From: Scortum barcoo
Lineage: Eukaryota > Chordata > Actinopteri > Centrarchiformes > Terapontidae
Assembly (NCBI GenBank): GCA_023238725.1
Contig: CM041546.1
Coordinates: forward strand, 10,168,028 to 10,232,027
DNA: 64,000 nt
Direction: 5' to 3'
Position 1 is the first letter of the stretch; every line of letters begins with the position of its first letter. This document shows positions 1 through 13,564 of this stretch, in pieces. The translations under genes and the position numbers were made by a program. The notes beneath the pieces were generated by a model that was given only the letters and a program-made list of their open reading frames with translations, was not told the DNA's origin and did no database searches.

Positions 1-3000
1 CAGCTAACAGCCATTATACCCTGTGTGCAACGGGTTGCCCAGCCACTTGTGCCAGCTTAACCTCCTTTGCCACCTGCCATAGGGCCTGTACAGAGGCCTG
101 CGAGTGTGACGAAGGCTACCTGCTGAGTGGGGATGTCTGCGTGCCTGTGAGAGATTGCGGCTGTTCCTACAGTGGTCACTACTACAGGAAAGGAGACGTC
201 TTCTATCCTGAAACTGAATGCATGGAGCAATGCATCTGTGGGGAGAATGGTGCAGTGCTCTGCCAAAATGCAAAGTGCCGTCAAGGGGAGATCTGTAAGC
301 TTGTAAACGGAGTGAAAGGCTGCCACCCTGAGGGGCAAGGCAAGTGCGTGGCTTCTGGTGACCCTCATTACATTTCCTTTGATGGTCAGAGGTTTGATTT
401 CCAGGGTACCTGTGTCTATGTACTGGCCAAGGTTTGTGATGATGACAAAGGCCAGCTGATGCCATTCACTGTAACTCAGGGGAATGAGAAGTATGGAAAT
501 GGAAAAGTGGCTGTTACCAAGTCTGTTGCGGTGGAGGTCTATGGCTATGTCATTTACATCCAGCAGGGAATACCATGGAAAGTCATTGTGAGTTCAACAG
601 CTTCATCCAACACACTTCTGCTGTTACTTTTGTGCATATATTCAAACATTTATCACAATGATTCTGTTGTCCTTCCTTATCTGTCCAGGTGGATGATGAA
701 CTTCTAAACCTTCCTCTCTCCCTGGACAACGGGCGTCTAAGAGTCACCCAGGAGGGTCTCAACATAATTGTCCGGACAGACTTTGGACTCACAGTCCTGT
801 ATGACACAGTTTATTATGTTGAAGTGATTGTGCCCTCTACATACCTGGGTAAGATGTGTGGTCTTTGCGGCAACTACAACAAGAACGGTGGGGATGACTT
901 CACACTTCCTGGTGGCAGACAAACAAACAACGTCGACGACTTTGGAAAGGCTTGGGTGGTCGATCTTCCTGGGCATGTGTGTGGGGGCTGCGGAGGCCAG
1001 TGTCCAGTATGTGAGGAAGCAAAGGCCACCTTGTATGGAAAACCTGACTCCTGTGGCATCATAAGTGCACCTAATGGGCCTTTCAAAGCCTGCCATGGTA
1101 AAATTGACCCAGCAGCATATGTGTCTCATTGCGTGTTTGATGTTTGTGCTGTGGGTGGCAAAAAAGATACCCTGTGTAGCAGTATCCAGGCTTACGCTTT
1201 GGCTTGCCAGAGCGAAGGAGTACAGATCCAGCCATGGAGGAGCAGCTCCTTTTGCCGTAAGTTTCAGTTTTTTATCTGAAGAAGTGTCCATGTTTTGTTT
1301 GTGTTTTATATATCAGGTGCACATACAAAGTCTTACAAATGTCTTCTTCTCTTGTAGCTGCTTCTTGTCTTCCACACAGTCACTATGAGGTGTGTGCTGA
1401 CACCTGTGGAGGGACCTGTGCCAGCTTTATTTACCCACTTACTTGTTCTGAAAGCTGTTTTGAAGGATGTCAATGTGACGCCGGTTTTGTTTTTGATGGC
1501 GTCCAGTGTGTTGCCTTGGACAATTGTGGGTGTGTACACAATGGCAGATATCTGATGGTAAGACTGTACTGAGATTTTATTTTGTTATCACACATAGTAA
1601 CTCTGCTACAATTGAAGGTAGTCATGGAAAAGAGTCAGCATACAGAAAAACTACTTTTTATCCCTGTCATGGAATTAACGCATGAATAAAGATGTGTAAT
1701 ATTCTACTCACCAACCTAGAAGATAAATGATTTATCATTATACGCAATGTATGTTTCCAGGTGGGCCAAACAGTGGTAGACAAAGAATGTAAGTCCAAGT
1801 GTGTCTGCCAGGCCTCTGGTCTGGTGAAGTGTGAAAAGCTGTCCTGTTCCAGTGGAGAGGTCTGTGGTGCAAAAGACGGGGTCAGAGATTGCTATGTCAA
1901 ACAGGGCCAGTGCAGCGTCAGCCATGTTGGCCAGCTCAACTCCTTTGATGGCATGTCTGGAGCGATAGGTGCTCAAGGGGCGTTTGAAGTGGCGTCTCTG
2001 TGCGACGAGACCGCTAAGCTCTGGTTCCGCGTAGTTGTGGATGTCAGGGTCTGCAGCAATGACGCGTCTCCCACCGTCGCCACTGTGTATGTGTTCCTCA
2101 AGGAAACCGTCATCGCGGTGAACAGCCAACGCGTGACCTGGGTGAGAAGGGCCGGGAGGGACAAAGAATAGTTAAACGTTTAACCGCGAAGGTCATTGTT
2201 TAATGCAGAAAATGTTTCATCTCAATTGATTCTTCTTTTTTTCCTCATCTTTCTACTTCTTCATGTCATCCAGGTAAACGGCAGGAAAGTGTCTCTTCCC
2301 AGCAAAGTGATGAGCGATCTATCTGTCGAAATCACAGAGAGGAGTGTGATCATCGAGAGGGCATCTGCCGTGCGGGTCACCTACTCAATTTCACAGGAGG
2401 TCACAGTCATTATTGACAGCAGCCTGTCTGGTAAAATGTGTGGCGCCTGTGGCAACTACAATGACAACTCCAAAGATGATATGAGGACTGCAGATGGGAA
2501 AATCACCACTGATGTGTCTGTGATTGTTGGCTCTTGGAGCGCTGGAGACTTTTCTAGATGGTGAGCAGTTGAAAGGCATATGGTAACATTTTCCTCTGTA
2601 TTACCGTAATAGGCAAAGATGCATAGCTGTTTTAGTGCTATGATAATGACTGTCAACTTCTTCACTACATGCATCACATTACTCCCCAACTCCTGATGTA
2701 AACTTTGATTGTCTTAATAACGTAACAACTCTGCCTGCTCGTCTACACTTTCAACCTTCAATTCCAGTTAGAGTGGAAGTTTTAATCTTGAACTCTGTCT
2801 TGCCCTTTATTATGCAAACTGCAAACTTAATTTGACCACTGAAATAATCAAGTACAGATCAGCGAGAGATGGGATGGTGTTATGACCATTCAACCGCTTA
2901 TTCTCTTAACAGCAAGAACTAAACAAGGACTCCACAGAGCCCTTTTAAAGGAATGAGAGTGTGGTTTTTAATTGCATTTGGTCCAATTTAATTAAGAAAT

Positions 3001-3453
3001 GCCAGAGAATCCCCTATGGTAATTACTGATTAAAAAGCAGGTGAGGCTGACAGACATGGCCATCAAAAGCTACCAAGCTTGCAATCCAATCACTGCTTGT
3101 CATCCAAGGACACTTAAGACTCATCTGGGTGCAATATTAATTTGAGCCCTTGTCTTTAGTTCTGTGTTCTAGCCTTAAGTCAATCCCTTAGAGAATTGAG
3201 TTTTGTATATCCCCCCCTCCTCTCTTCACTGAAAGTAGTTGTCTTTTTGCAGGCATTTTCTCGTTGCCAGACCCTAAACAACACAAGAACCCCCCCCAAG
3301 AATCAGTGGTGTATACAGTGTTTGCATATGCCTTTTAAAAATACAATTTTCAGAAGTGTTGCTCGTAATCTCGGTTGTGCCTGAGCGAACATGTCTACTT
3401 TGCTCCAGTGCCCTACGACTGCAATTTTTCTCTTTCATTTCAGTGGCCTGTAG
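1..3453 (+). CDS. IgGFc-binding protein / zonadhesin-like VWD protein, 3' part
   Basis: Secreted, cysteine-rich, mucin-associated type of protein, cut off by the window start. Exons read: 1-587, 689-1256, 1358-1557, 1761-2141, 2274-2560, 3444-3453; phases agree throughout and give about 676 residues. Domains in order: end of a TIL cysteine-rich module, a VWC/E-like linker, a full VWD domain beginning GDPHYISFDG (about 360-390) and holding CGLCGNYN (about 860), a C8 domain, a second TIL plus linker, then a terminal VWD domain ending in CGACGNYN (about 2440). The last exon is tiny: it completes SRCGL and a stop at 3451-3453; without that splice the frame ends at once as SRW. The TIL-VWD-C8 order is that of FCGBP, zonadhesin and alpha-tectorin; I favour FCGBP-like because neighbouring families also sit on human 19q13. 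The terminal VWD lacks the GDPHY start. Exact orthology is not settled. Confidence 0.85.
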
Positions 3454-3943
3454 AGATGCTGGTCCTGCGCCGATAGAAAGCATCTGGCGTCGAGGTAAAA
3501 GCCGAGACTGTTTCCTCTCAAAACTATGAACTTATGTTTCCTTGTGAATGAAACAGCTGTACAATGTGCCTTACATCTCTGCTTTTTTTTTCTTTTTTGT
3601 TTTACCCCTATTAAACAGGATGAAGAAGAATGTGAAGTCGTTCGGATGAAGTTGCTTGTTTACAGCCTGCCACACTCATCATACTTCTGTACTTCCTCTT
3701 GATTCATGAGATGGTTTTGGTTGTTTACTGGCAGTCTGGTGCTCTATTGTTCACTCTGTAGCGGTAGGGGGGGAAAAAATGTAGCTCATTCCTGACCAAC
3801 ATCTCCATCTAGTGGAGGAGGAAATTATCTATTTTCTAAACAAAAAGCCTAAAGTAACCACTTTCACACCGGTCTTATTATACTTGCCCAGTTATAAAAA
3901 TGCATACATTTTACAAAATGTGTTTACTGTTACTACAAATAAA
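3454..3943 (+). other. 3' UTR of the VWD protein gene with a UTR intron and poly(A) signal
   Basis: After the stop there is a plausible donor after about 3494 and an acceptor at about 3618 (pyrimidine tract then CAG), so the 3' UTR is probably spliced. AATAAA lies at 3938-3943. Inferred from sequence signals only. Confidence 0.5.
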
Positions 3944-4199
3944 GACTTTCATTACACTGTGTGGTAATTATTTGTGATTCCCAGCTAATTCAGTGTACTT
4001 CCACAGCATTTGTTGAGCGCTTTCAATATACCAAATAAAAAAATAGATCCTAAATGGGTGATGTGTGGTGCAGCTTTTCCTGCTTCTAGCACAATTGGTA
4101 GAAGAAATCCTGTGTTTTAATAAGAAAATCTATCCGCACTGAGTGTCCTTGGTGAAAGACGGGTGGGGGGGGGGCAAAATTCCACAAATACCTACAGCT

Positions 4200-4657
4200 A
4201 ATTAACCACAACAGCAGCCAGATAACACACAGGATCACAGTGCACTGAGACAGGGAGCTGCTGCCATCGAGCCTCGGTCCACTCCGGCTCTGTTTGCTTC
4301 CAGCGGAGGAGGCGATCTGGCGCTTCGGTGTGGGAGAGACCTTGGGAGGACAGTTTTCATACAGCTGAGAGAAAACTACATCTCTCTGACAGACTGCGCC
4401 GGCCGTGAAAGCGCCCCAGTGTTTATGCTCTCACTCGACTGCACCGAGGCGCTTTCAAAAGCCTGTAAATCTGCGCCGCGACGCTCACTGTTTGTTTTTT
4501 GGTTTTTTTTGTTTTTTTTGCATGCGGCTGTCTGTGTCTCTCGTGTTTTTTTTGGCTGCGCTGCGTGGGGCTGGAAACTGAGCCTGATTTTGCAGCACAT
4601 TATGAAATCATGTCTGACCGTAAATGCTGGCACCAATACAGCATGGGAATGATACTC

Positions 4658-4703
<46 letters not shown>

Positions 4704-5062
4704 CTCACCTGCCCCCCTGGGTTGTTTACCTCTCAGCAGGGCTGCACAGGGTAATTTTTAGGAGGAACCATCACCCCGCCCACCTCTCTCTTTCATTCCT
4801 GAAGACCAGACCAAGGAGGAACACAGCTTCACTTGGAGCAACCGAGAACTGAACCCCCCCACTGAATAATTCTTCTTTAAATTACTTTTTTGTTGCTTTT
4901 CTTGCTATAACAGAAGGTTTTCATAGTTTCTCTCTCAGCTGAAGTAACAAGTGGGGAAACTTTTTTTTTTTAAAAAGTGAAGTAAAGTGAAGCTCGGCTC
5001 ATTGGGCGGAGAGAAAGTCTGAGCCCCCCCACACTGTGTCTGTACAGGAGGCTGACAGCTCG
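4200..5062 (+). promoter_or_regulatory. Probable promoter and first non-coding exon of the FXYD6-like gene
   Basis: The stretch 4240-4480 is richer in G, C and CpG than its surroundings. A strong donor (GTAAGT at 5063) follows a G-rich exon-like end (GACAGCTCG). No ATG with a plausible product precedes it, and the first coding exon lies at 6944. The region contains a CA microsatellite (about 4660-4700). Exact transcription start is not visible. Confidence 0.4.
4660..4700. repeat. (CA)n microsatellite
   Basis: About 20 uninterrupted CA units, preceded by CCC and followed by TCTCTC. It lies in the putative 5' region of the FXYD6-like gene. Confidence 0.97.
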
Positions 5063-6951
5063 GTAAGTTCATTTAAAAGCATGCTCCTCTCAGATTGGTG
5101 CGTTTCCTTAAAAAACAAATGTTTTAAAACACCTCAGATGTTGCAGCTGAAGACTCCCAGGGCACTTTTTTTCCCCTTTCTTGATTTGCAGGGTACCTCC
5201 AACAAACCCCACCCGCCCTCAACTATTCACTCAACTAAATGAACATGTGGTCATTTAATCACATGGATCCGCACAGTTAAATACACAAATCATTTTCCCA
5301 TTTACCGGTGTGTTAAATATTTTCCTCCTCCATCTGGGTTGGCGGTGTGGTGTCCTGCCTGGAAATGCCACGACATGTGAGACGTTTAATGGAGTTTAGT
5401 AACACATTTCCATCGCTGCCAAAAACACTTGGAGCCAACTATTTATTTTTAAAAAAAAAAGGGTTAGGGGGTTTGTATCTTGTTAAGTGGTGAGAACAAC
5501 GACGTGAGCTCCAGCAGGAGTCACTATTTCTAAAAAACTGACTTGTGTTATCACTCTAAAGTGTCTCTCATGAACCTGAAAGCTGTGTGTATCGTGTTTT
5601 TTCCCCTCAAAACCCTTCAAACCAAACTAAGAATGAGCTTTCAGGTTTCATTAACCTCATAAAGAGTGTTGGGGAAAAACCTCAATTTGAAGAAACCTTT
5701 GCCACCAAAGTACTGATGCATAATTGAGCTTGTTTATGAGGATACATTTTTTCTTATAGACTCTCCATGTTGCTCCCACTTTATTATAATCCATGTTAAT
5801 AAATTTTTAAGTGCTGCTTTTATGGGCATCTTTTCTGCCTCCCCATTATGTTCCTCCACATCGCTCAGAAGACCTAATAAACAAGATTATTGGATTGGTA
5901 CTTGTTACAATAACTCGCCCTGTATTTGTTTGATTAAACCTGATTGGCAGGCCTTTGTCGTTAATCCCGCTCCCGGGGTTGAAGTGCTCATTTCTCTCCA
6001 CTCCGGCTCCATGTTCGCACCCCCACTTTAGTCATGCACGAATCCCCAGCAGTGCCCTGGGCTGGGGAGGGGAACCTTGGCACTGCTAACGTAGCCTTTG
6101 ATCTCTGCAATGCAAAACATTTTTATTGCATGGCTTAGACTTTCAGTGTACCGCTGCGTGTACCTGACTTGCATTATTGTAGCCGTGTCTAGGGATTTGA
6201 TCGGCATAATGTGGCTGTGAAGCTAAACGATCGCTGCAGCCGCCATGCGCTTTGGTCAGGCCGTGCCCTTAAAATGCGGACCTTATGTAACTCGGGCATC
6301 CGTCTGGTTGTGGAAACTCGGCCTGTAAACGTATCTCAAAGAATGTCCCAGATAATATATAGACAGAAAAAAACAGCCCTGGGAGGTTCATGCCCCAAGT
6401 GTAAAGGAGATGGGAACCCACTGACCAAATATTGCATGCAACTCTACACCAGCCTTGCCTTGCAACCATGCACTGGGGTACACAGCCTGAAATAGACCTT
6501 CTTCTCTTACCAAAAGTGAGGAGGGCATATTGTCCAGACACATATCTTGAAAACGTATGTGATCCTGTGGGGTTGCGTATGGCTGGGTTGGAGCTTAATA
6601 TGGCCTCATTAAAGCAGAGCGCAAACTAACCTCAACTGGCAGCTTTCTGAGACCTATAGGAGGTGAGCTGCTAAAGAACAGGCTTCTCTCTGTACTAAAA
6701 TAACCCAGGAGCTGCCTTGCTAACAGAGGCAGTCAGTCAGTTACAAAGTTTATCTGTAAATCACATTAAAGGAAAGAAAAAAAAAGCCCCCAACTTCCTG
6801 TTACCCCCGCACATTACCCATGTAAAATGGCAATGGCTCCAAAATGCAAGCACATTGCCTCTACATGATGAGAAAAAGACATTTCTTACTTCTCCTATTG
6901 TACTTTTTGAATTAAGGAGCATGTTTTTTGTTTCTTTTCACAGCAGGTACA

Positions 6952-9900
6952 ATGGATCTCATGGTGTTGGTAGCTTTCAGCTCCTGGCTGGCTCCTGCAC
7001 TCGGTGAGCATCCTTTCTTTTTTTCTTTCTTTTGTCCTCTGTTCCCTCTTTTGAAACCAACCTGTGTGCGAGCATGGCGTTGCTTCCCCTTTTTACTGTA
7101 GCTTTGGTTTCATACGTTCCTCCGTGATAAACGAGCTGATGTGTCTGTACAACAGGATCAGCGTTTGGCAGGGAAGTGTTTGGTAAGTTTTATTGCATTC
7201 GACTGATCACCGGCAGTGCATGGTCATTTTCCGCTGCTCACTTGATTGTTAAGGCTGCTTGCTGTGTGTTGTTTTGGGTCAATTTGTGTAAAACTCCTCA
7301 TCTATTTTTTATGTTTTCAGCTTAATTTACATGGAATATTTTCCAATTAAATCATTGTATGTCAGCGTTTTGCTGTGAGAAAAGGCCGTGTCAGAATAGT
7401 GTAAATGTTTCCTTATACCTTATATAATCATGTATTCAGGCTGCTGCCAAGTTTTCCATTGTTAATGCAGAGCCTGGCTTTGGTTCGTTTCTCTGTGCAC
7501 CCTGCATGCCATCAGTCGAGCCTGATGTTAAGCAGATTTGCCTACACTGAGAGCTTTTTTCATCTTCTCTGACACTTAGGTCTGTTAGAGTCAGACCTTA
7601 TATTCAAAGGCTTGTCAGCACCAATATGGTAAAATGTGTTTTTGCTTCACAGAGGAAAGGACTAGCATTAGTATTTACTGCCTGATAATGAGGTCAAAGT
7701 GAACGCCAGCACTCTACCCTTACTCTGTCATAGATGGGATTTGGAGCATGTAAGATATTTTTCAGTTCAGGGTATGCACTGTATCATAATTATTTGTAAC
7801 AGTTGATATCAGACTTTTTTGATTTGATTCCTTTACCGGGTGTCAAAAAACTCATTTTAGCATCTAAACCTGTGTTGAAAAGCTGTTGCAACAAGTTGGA
7901 AAAAGCAAACTTACACTTTTCCTTTTTTTTACTTGATTAACAGACTCTAATTTGATTTACTGTTTTCAATATCAGTTGTCAAAGTTTACACATGAGCACA
8001 ACTCCAAGGACTTTCTGACATTTAAAGGGTTGCTCACATTTCAATATTTTAATGAGAGCTGTAAAAATAACACATTAATGATGCCAAATATTGCCTAGCA
8101 CAAATAGAAGGTATTTATGTACTCTGAACATCGGTGCTCATGTAAACAGCGTCTGCAATATCCGTGTCTGTATTATTATACCAAGTGAGGCTGTTTCTTT
8201 AATTATTCTGGCTGTTTTCTTGATGCTATTGAACATAAGACAGAAATTGTGATTTTTAGCTTGTGCATTGTGCTTTTGGGTGAGATTTAAAAGCCTACAT
8301 GTTTATCCACATGGGAGAAGAGATGTGATGAAGCAGAAAGGTCGGTGCTTTCCCACATCCCCGACAGCACACAGAATAACACAGATCAGAGCAACAAAAT
8401 GAATATTCAGTAGGTAAACAAAGGTATGGAGAGAGGAAGCATGCAGTGTGTAATTTTGAGTTCTGTTGCTCTTTAGTTTTGCAATAACTTTTTGTAAGTT
8501 GTTGGAGATTCTGCTTATTATTAAAAGCAGAAAGTGGCAGATTTAAAGTCACATTTTTTGTTAAAGTGAGTACATGTGGAAAACACTGTAAAAGAGACTT
8601 TTGGTGACCTTAAAACTCTTTCCAAACTTTTCTGCAGAATTCATTGTTCACAAGTTATTATATCCCATAGGATTAGTGCAACACTCATTTTTACATTTTT
8701 ACATGAACACAAGTTGAGGTTTTACTCCCCATTTTGGCCTCTGTGGAGAGCGAATTTGCCCTTCTACCATACATTTTGCCATTTGCTGACATGCACATCA
8801 CCATGTGAATGTTTTATACAGACTAATGATTTTGCTTCTTTTTTTCCGCAGCCTCAGCCGCAGATGAGGACAAAGGTGGGTATTATTTGAACAGAAGCTT
8901 AGAAAAGTCAAATTAAGATAAGCTGCATACTCATTTTAACTGGCATATAAATTGGCACCGGAACCACACCGGCTAATGACTAGATGAATGACTGATGCCC
9001 TAAAACTGCTGAATAGCTGTCATATCACGAGTACTCTCTGAAGTGTGTCAGTGGCTAAATCTGCTTTTCATTTGTTTCCACTCTCTGTTCTCTCCTGCCA
9101 GACTATGACAGTCCCTTTCATTATGGTGAGTGTCGAGCAGATGAACGCGGCCTTTCAATGGCCGACCCTCTACACAGGAAACATCTGGGAGGTCCAGATG
9201 AGTTTGAATTTTCCACTTGTTTTTCAAGTGAAGGAAAACTGTCACCTCGAGGCCAAGCTTCTGGAGTAGTCCCACTGCAAATACTTCTAATCCTGTCCTC
9301 TGTGTCGGAAGCCTGGTTTTCAGTCCACCCAAGGCACACTAAGTGCACAGAATGACTCCAAATCTACATTGATAAGTTATGAATAGCTGGCTGTGTCTGT
9401 TATATTTCTAGTTATGTGGGCAATATGCAGTTTTTGGTACATGCCACCAAAGCGGTGGTTTCCAGCCTGGGGGTCTGGACTCTTCTCGGTGTCTAAAGAT
9501 TGAGAGATAAATAAGAAAGACAATATGTGTTTCTGTCTAAATTATTCTGAAATCATGTTTATGTTTATGTTTGTTTTTACTTTTATCCACTTCATCTTTT
9601 TTCCTGAGAAATTCCGGGTAGCCTCGTCTCCTCAGGCCTCTGAAGTTCCTCAATTAAACAACCCAAGAGGGGAAAAATGACTCTTTAATCAGTGTTCACA
9701 GGGAGTCTCAAGTACACTCTATGTGTCTACGTTAATTTGTTATGATCATACTCATGCCTGCAGTTAGTTGCTACCATGCAAGTAATAAGTAAGCAGCTAA
9801 CTAGTCTTGGCAAGGCTGAGCACATATAAATAAAGCTCTGCTCTTATTTGTATTAGTAACAACAGAAGCAGTAGATGAGGCTTGCATTACAGCTGAAAGG

Positions 9901-12304
9901 CTAATTATAATAACTGAACAAACCTGTCCCACACTTACTGCTGCCTGCATTGGTTTCTTTTAAAATTGATAGAAGTACTTTTAGTCTAGTCCTTTCTGCA
10001 GATTCTCAGTTCAGTTCATTTTTGGTGACTGCAGCTGAGAGGATTTTGTGGCATCCCAACATGATCGTTAAGGGGCTGCACTATGTCCGCAGTGCTGCTG
10101 TTGAATCAAAATGTGGTCAAAGGCCTCTCGAAAGGCTTTTGAATTCATGCTATTTTGTTCACATGTTGCCGTTCAAATCTGCAAGCGCTAACATGTCTTT
10201 TTCTCCGTTTCAGATTATGAATCTCTGAGGATCGGTGGCCTGGTTTTCGCAGTGGTACTGTTCGTCATGGGTATCGCTCTCATCGTCAGTAAGTGTTTGA
10301 CCACCCTAAGTACACAGCAGTTGAGCAATGTCAGCGGCACCATGTTGTGATCTCCGTACGTGTGAGTTGACCTCATGCTCTCCTGAATTCACACAAGACA
10401 AGTCGGCTTCTGTTCCCCTCAGACGTCTGCCCAAGAAGCATAAGTGCAGCGCTCTCATGATCCATGCATCACAGCAATTTGCCCTTTATACCTTATCCCT
10501 TTCCTCACTCACAGTGTCCTTCCAAGGCTCCATCCTTCCTTCCTGCCAGCACACACTGTTACTGCCAGTGGTAGCCCTGAAACCAAAACCGGCCAATACA
10601 TAATTCATTGGAACCCACACACTCTGCCTCACTTTCTCTCTGCTTCTGTTAGTCACGATCGTTGTGGATTCCTAACTGCACTCTATGAAGGAATATGTGC
10701 AGTCATTTTTAGAGGGAAATAGATGATATGGGTGGTAGCGCTGAAATAAACTAATAAAAACCAGCAAATGAAAGTATGCATGAGTTGAAAAAGTGGCTTT
10801 GAATGACCTAATCTGTCAGCCAGACGTAAAGAGATCATCACACTGCCAAAGCTGAAAAGAACAGACCCTGCTACCACCACTACATTAATTGCAGGGTTTG
10901 TAGTAATAATATGCTAAATTTCTAGGCTGATTTAAGCAGAATTTACCACAGCTGTGTAGTGTCTTGCAGTTATATGTTTATTTATCTTTAATCAGTAGTC
11001 AAATCAGTAAAGATATAGAGTTGTGAGTTTCCATTTTTAACTCAAATTGCCCTTAAGTTACATCAGTTAATATACCTCAGCTTAAAACTTACCAATTGGG
11101 TCTTTTAGGTCGCTCTCAGACGGTTACATAAAACACTGTTGAACTGATAACAAAAAAACAGATATTGTACTTTTTTTTTTTTTTAAAGAAATATTGCAGG
11201 CAGAGTATAAAAAAGCAAAAGTTTATTGTTTGACATTTAAAATACTGCATTTGGGAAAAGGAGGAAAACATCATTGATGCCATTGGGCACCCTTGTGTCA
11301 AAGTGAGTGAAAATAGGAGCATTGCCTTTCATGACGCTCACAGCTTTATTCTTAGCCCTAAGAGTAAGTAGGTCACTAGCTTGGTCTGGGATTTCCCAGC
11401 TGTTTTGCTGGCCACACTGATTACTCTAGTAAGTATACGTCTTAGTCAACATTTCAGGTAGTAGTGGGCATGTTGCTGTATGTGATGATTCTCATTCTTA
11501 AAGTTCAAGACTTTCTCAAACAAAGGCTGAAACTCTGGAGTCCTCAAACTCTGGCACATCTTGATGTCACATTCCCAACAATGAAAGAGGTTTAATATTA
11601 AAACTCTTTGTATTAAGACTTTTGCATAATATTATTTCTGCTAGCTGGACGTTATTCAGCAGACTGACTCCTTAATTCTGGGTAAAGTAAAACAACTGAA
11701 TGAAGTTACATGAATTAAGTCTTGATCTCGGGCCAATAAGATGTAAACCTATAAGGCCTCACAAGGCCTGCAGCCCAGATGGGTTTATTGGCACGAGCTC
11801 AAGACTGTAATCATATATCTATCAGGGCTTAAAGCAACGACTTCCTCTTTTCTTCCTAAAGGCGGCAGAGACATACTTTTTTTTTGTTATTCTACATATC
11901 TCTTTTGTACAACAACAAAATTGTCATTTTTAAATGTGTATATTTCTTTTTTTTTTGTTTTCCTTAAAAAAAGGAAAATGTACCTGCTCAAAGAGTGACA
12001 CGTCAAGGTAAGTCAAAGTTAGATGAAACAAACCAGACCCTTATCTCTGTAAAATAAATAAAATATCCATATAGCTTTAAAAGCTCGTTGTTGTTGCCCA
12101 TCTCCATTTATCTCCATGTGTTTCACCTTATACCTGTTCATTTTCCGCAGGTCCAGGGGGGCAGATGCAGAATCAGGTGTTCCAAGAGGTGAAATTTTAC
12201 TCTTTTCTATAAAATTAGGATTTTTTTTAGGCCTCCTAATAGATTTATTGCCATTTTATTTTCCTTTTACAAAACAGTAATCTGAATCTCTTTCTACAGC
12301 TTAG
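6952..12304 (+). CDS. FXYD-domain Na,K-ATPase regulator, FXYD6-like
   Basis: Small type I membrane protein that modulates the Na,K-ATPase (family knowledge). Coding exons: 6952-7003, 8852-8875, 9102-9125, 10214-10288, 11974-12007, 12151-12188, 12300-12304; about 83 residues. A signal peptide (MDLMVLVAFSSWLAPALA) is followed by a short acidic segment, the PFHYDY signature, an RIGGLVFAVVLF membrane segment with the family glycines, and a basic cytoplasmic RKCTCSK stretch. The short coding exons interrupted mostly in phase 1 are usual for the family. The signal peptide and RIGGLVFAVVLF match FXYD6 best, but FXYD1 cannot be excluded. The C-terminus is the weakest part: the donor after 12188 joins to an immediate TAG at 12302-12304; other splicing would give a different tail. 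ATTAAA at 12671 fits the 3' end. An optional 27-nt exon at 7156-7182 is listed separately. Confidence 0.82.
7156..7182 (+). other. Candidate 27-nt cassette microexon in the FXYD6-like gene
   Basis: Bounded by a CAG acceptor (TGTACAACAG) and a perfect GTAAGT donor, it is a multiple of three, and both flanking introns would be phase 1, so inclusion keeps frame and inserts nine residues at the signal-peptide junction (GSAFGREVF followed by the ASAAD segment). Purely a splice-signal inference. Confidence 0.35.
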
Positions 12305-12699
12305 ACACAGAGGCAAAGAGCAGTGGAGATCTGGTGAGTGTCTCATAATCTGTGAATCTATTTTCTGCAAAAGGGAGCTAAAAGAGACTGTTTTAGAAGA
12401 AATCCAACTTACTTTCTACCTCTTCTTCTTTTTTTTACAGTGTTACTGATTGGTGCCATTAGGTGGCAGCAAACACCTTGATAACAGCTGAGGACAATCT
12501 TTCCATGGACACACAAGGCTTCCCTCAATTTCATGCTCCTTTTTCCTTTTATTTTTTTTTTTAAATGTTTCTATCATCAGTAACTGTTACTAGATAGTGT
12601 ACTGGCTTTATATGGCAGCAACAGTGTGATTTTTATTTTTACTTTTATGATTTTAGATTGATGCAAGATAATTAAAGAAATGTTTTAAAATATATATAT

Positions 12700-13400
12700 A
12701 TATATTGATTTGTTTCTTTTTTATTTGCGTCATTATTTAATTTAATCTGCCATCTGAAAGACTAGTGAACCAGCCCTCTCTTCTGCTTCACTCCTGCTTC
12801 TGCTGACTCTGCAGACAGTTCAGTTACGCATGCAGTAGTAAGTACCAGCAGGGACAGTGTGAATGATTTATGTGCTGCACTGTGCGGCTCACAGAGAAGG
12901 TCTTTAAAGAAATGCACTTAATATTACCTATCTCTGTGTTCAGCGCGGTTTATTGGCAGGTTTTCCACCATAGTGAGTCTGGCAGTTTCTGCGAATATAA
13001 AAGCTGCACATGTAGGCTGTATTTTTTTTCCCCTGGATTTTGCCAGCAAACTGCACAAAAGACGACTCATTGGGGAGAATCTGGTGCATTTTGTGCATGC
13101 AAGCCCACATTAATAAGTAAGAATAAGTAATTAACTATAAGATATCTTGGAGGAAAAACCACAATGCACAGAGAAATTATAGCCACAATCATTAAATATC
13201 CCAAATATTTTGATTTTTAAGCCCAAATAGTCACATATATCACTCAAGACTTAATGGTACTAAGTGAATTATTGAAAATAGTTTAATTAGTTTGTCTGTT
13301 TTATAACTTTGGGTTACTGTGGCGATCCACGTTCCCCTGTAGTTGTCAATCTTGGCGGATTTGTCGCCCAATGGGGAGTACCTCCAGCACTGTGAATGCA
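12700..13400. other. Spacer between the two FXYD genes
   Basis: AT-rich, with a short (TA)n run near 12690-12705. I see no coding exon or recognisable repeat. The 5' UTR of fxyd7 probably begins in the last 100-200 bases before 13565. Confidence 0.5.
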
Positions 13401-13564
13401 ATGTTTCGCTCTGACCACGAGAGGGTCTCTGCTGAGTGTAAAGTGAGGCTTCTGAAGCAGTTCTGCCAGCTGTCCCGTCCTGCTGTAGCCAACTTCCAAC
13501 TGCAACCCAGCAACCTGCAAAATTTCTAGAAGACGGAGCTCTTCTACATCTCTACAGTGCAGCC

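Noticed and set aside
737..1291. Open frame on the minus strand, 184 codons
   Set aside because: Antisense shadow of the VWD/C8 exon; no splice context or family resemblance.
4376..4852. Open frames across the CA repeat on both strands
   Set aside because: Driven by the microsatellite and T-rich tracts; better explained as 5' non-coding sequence.
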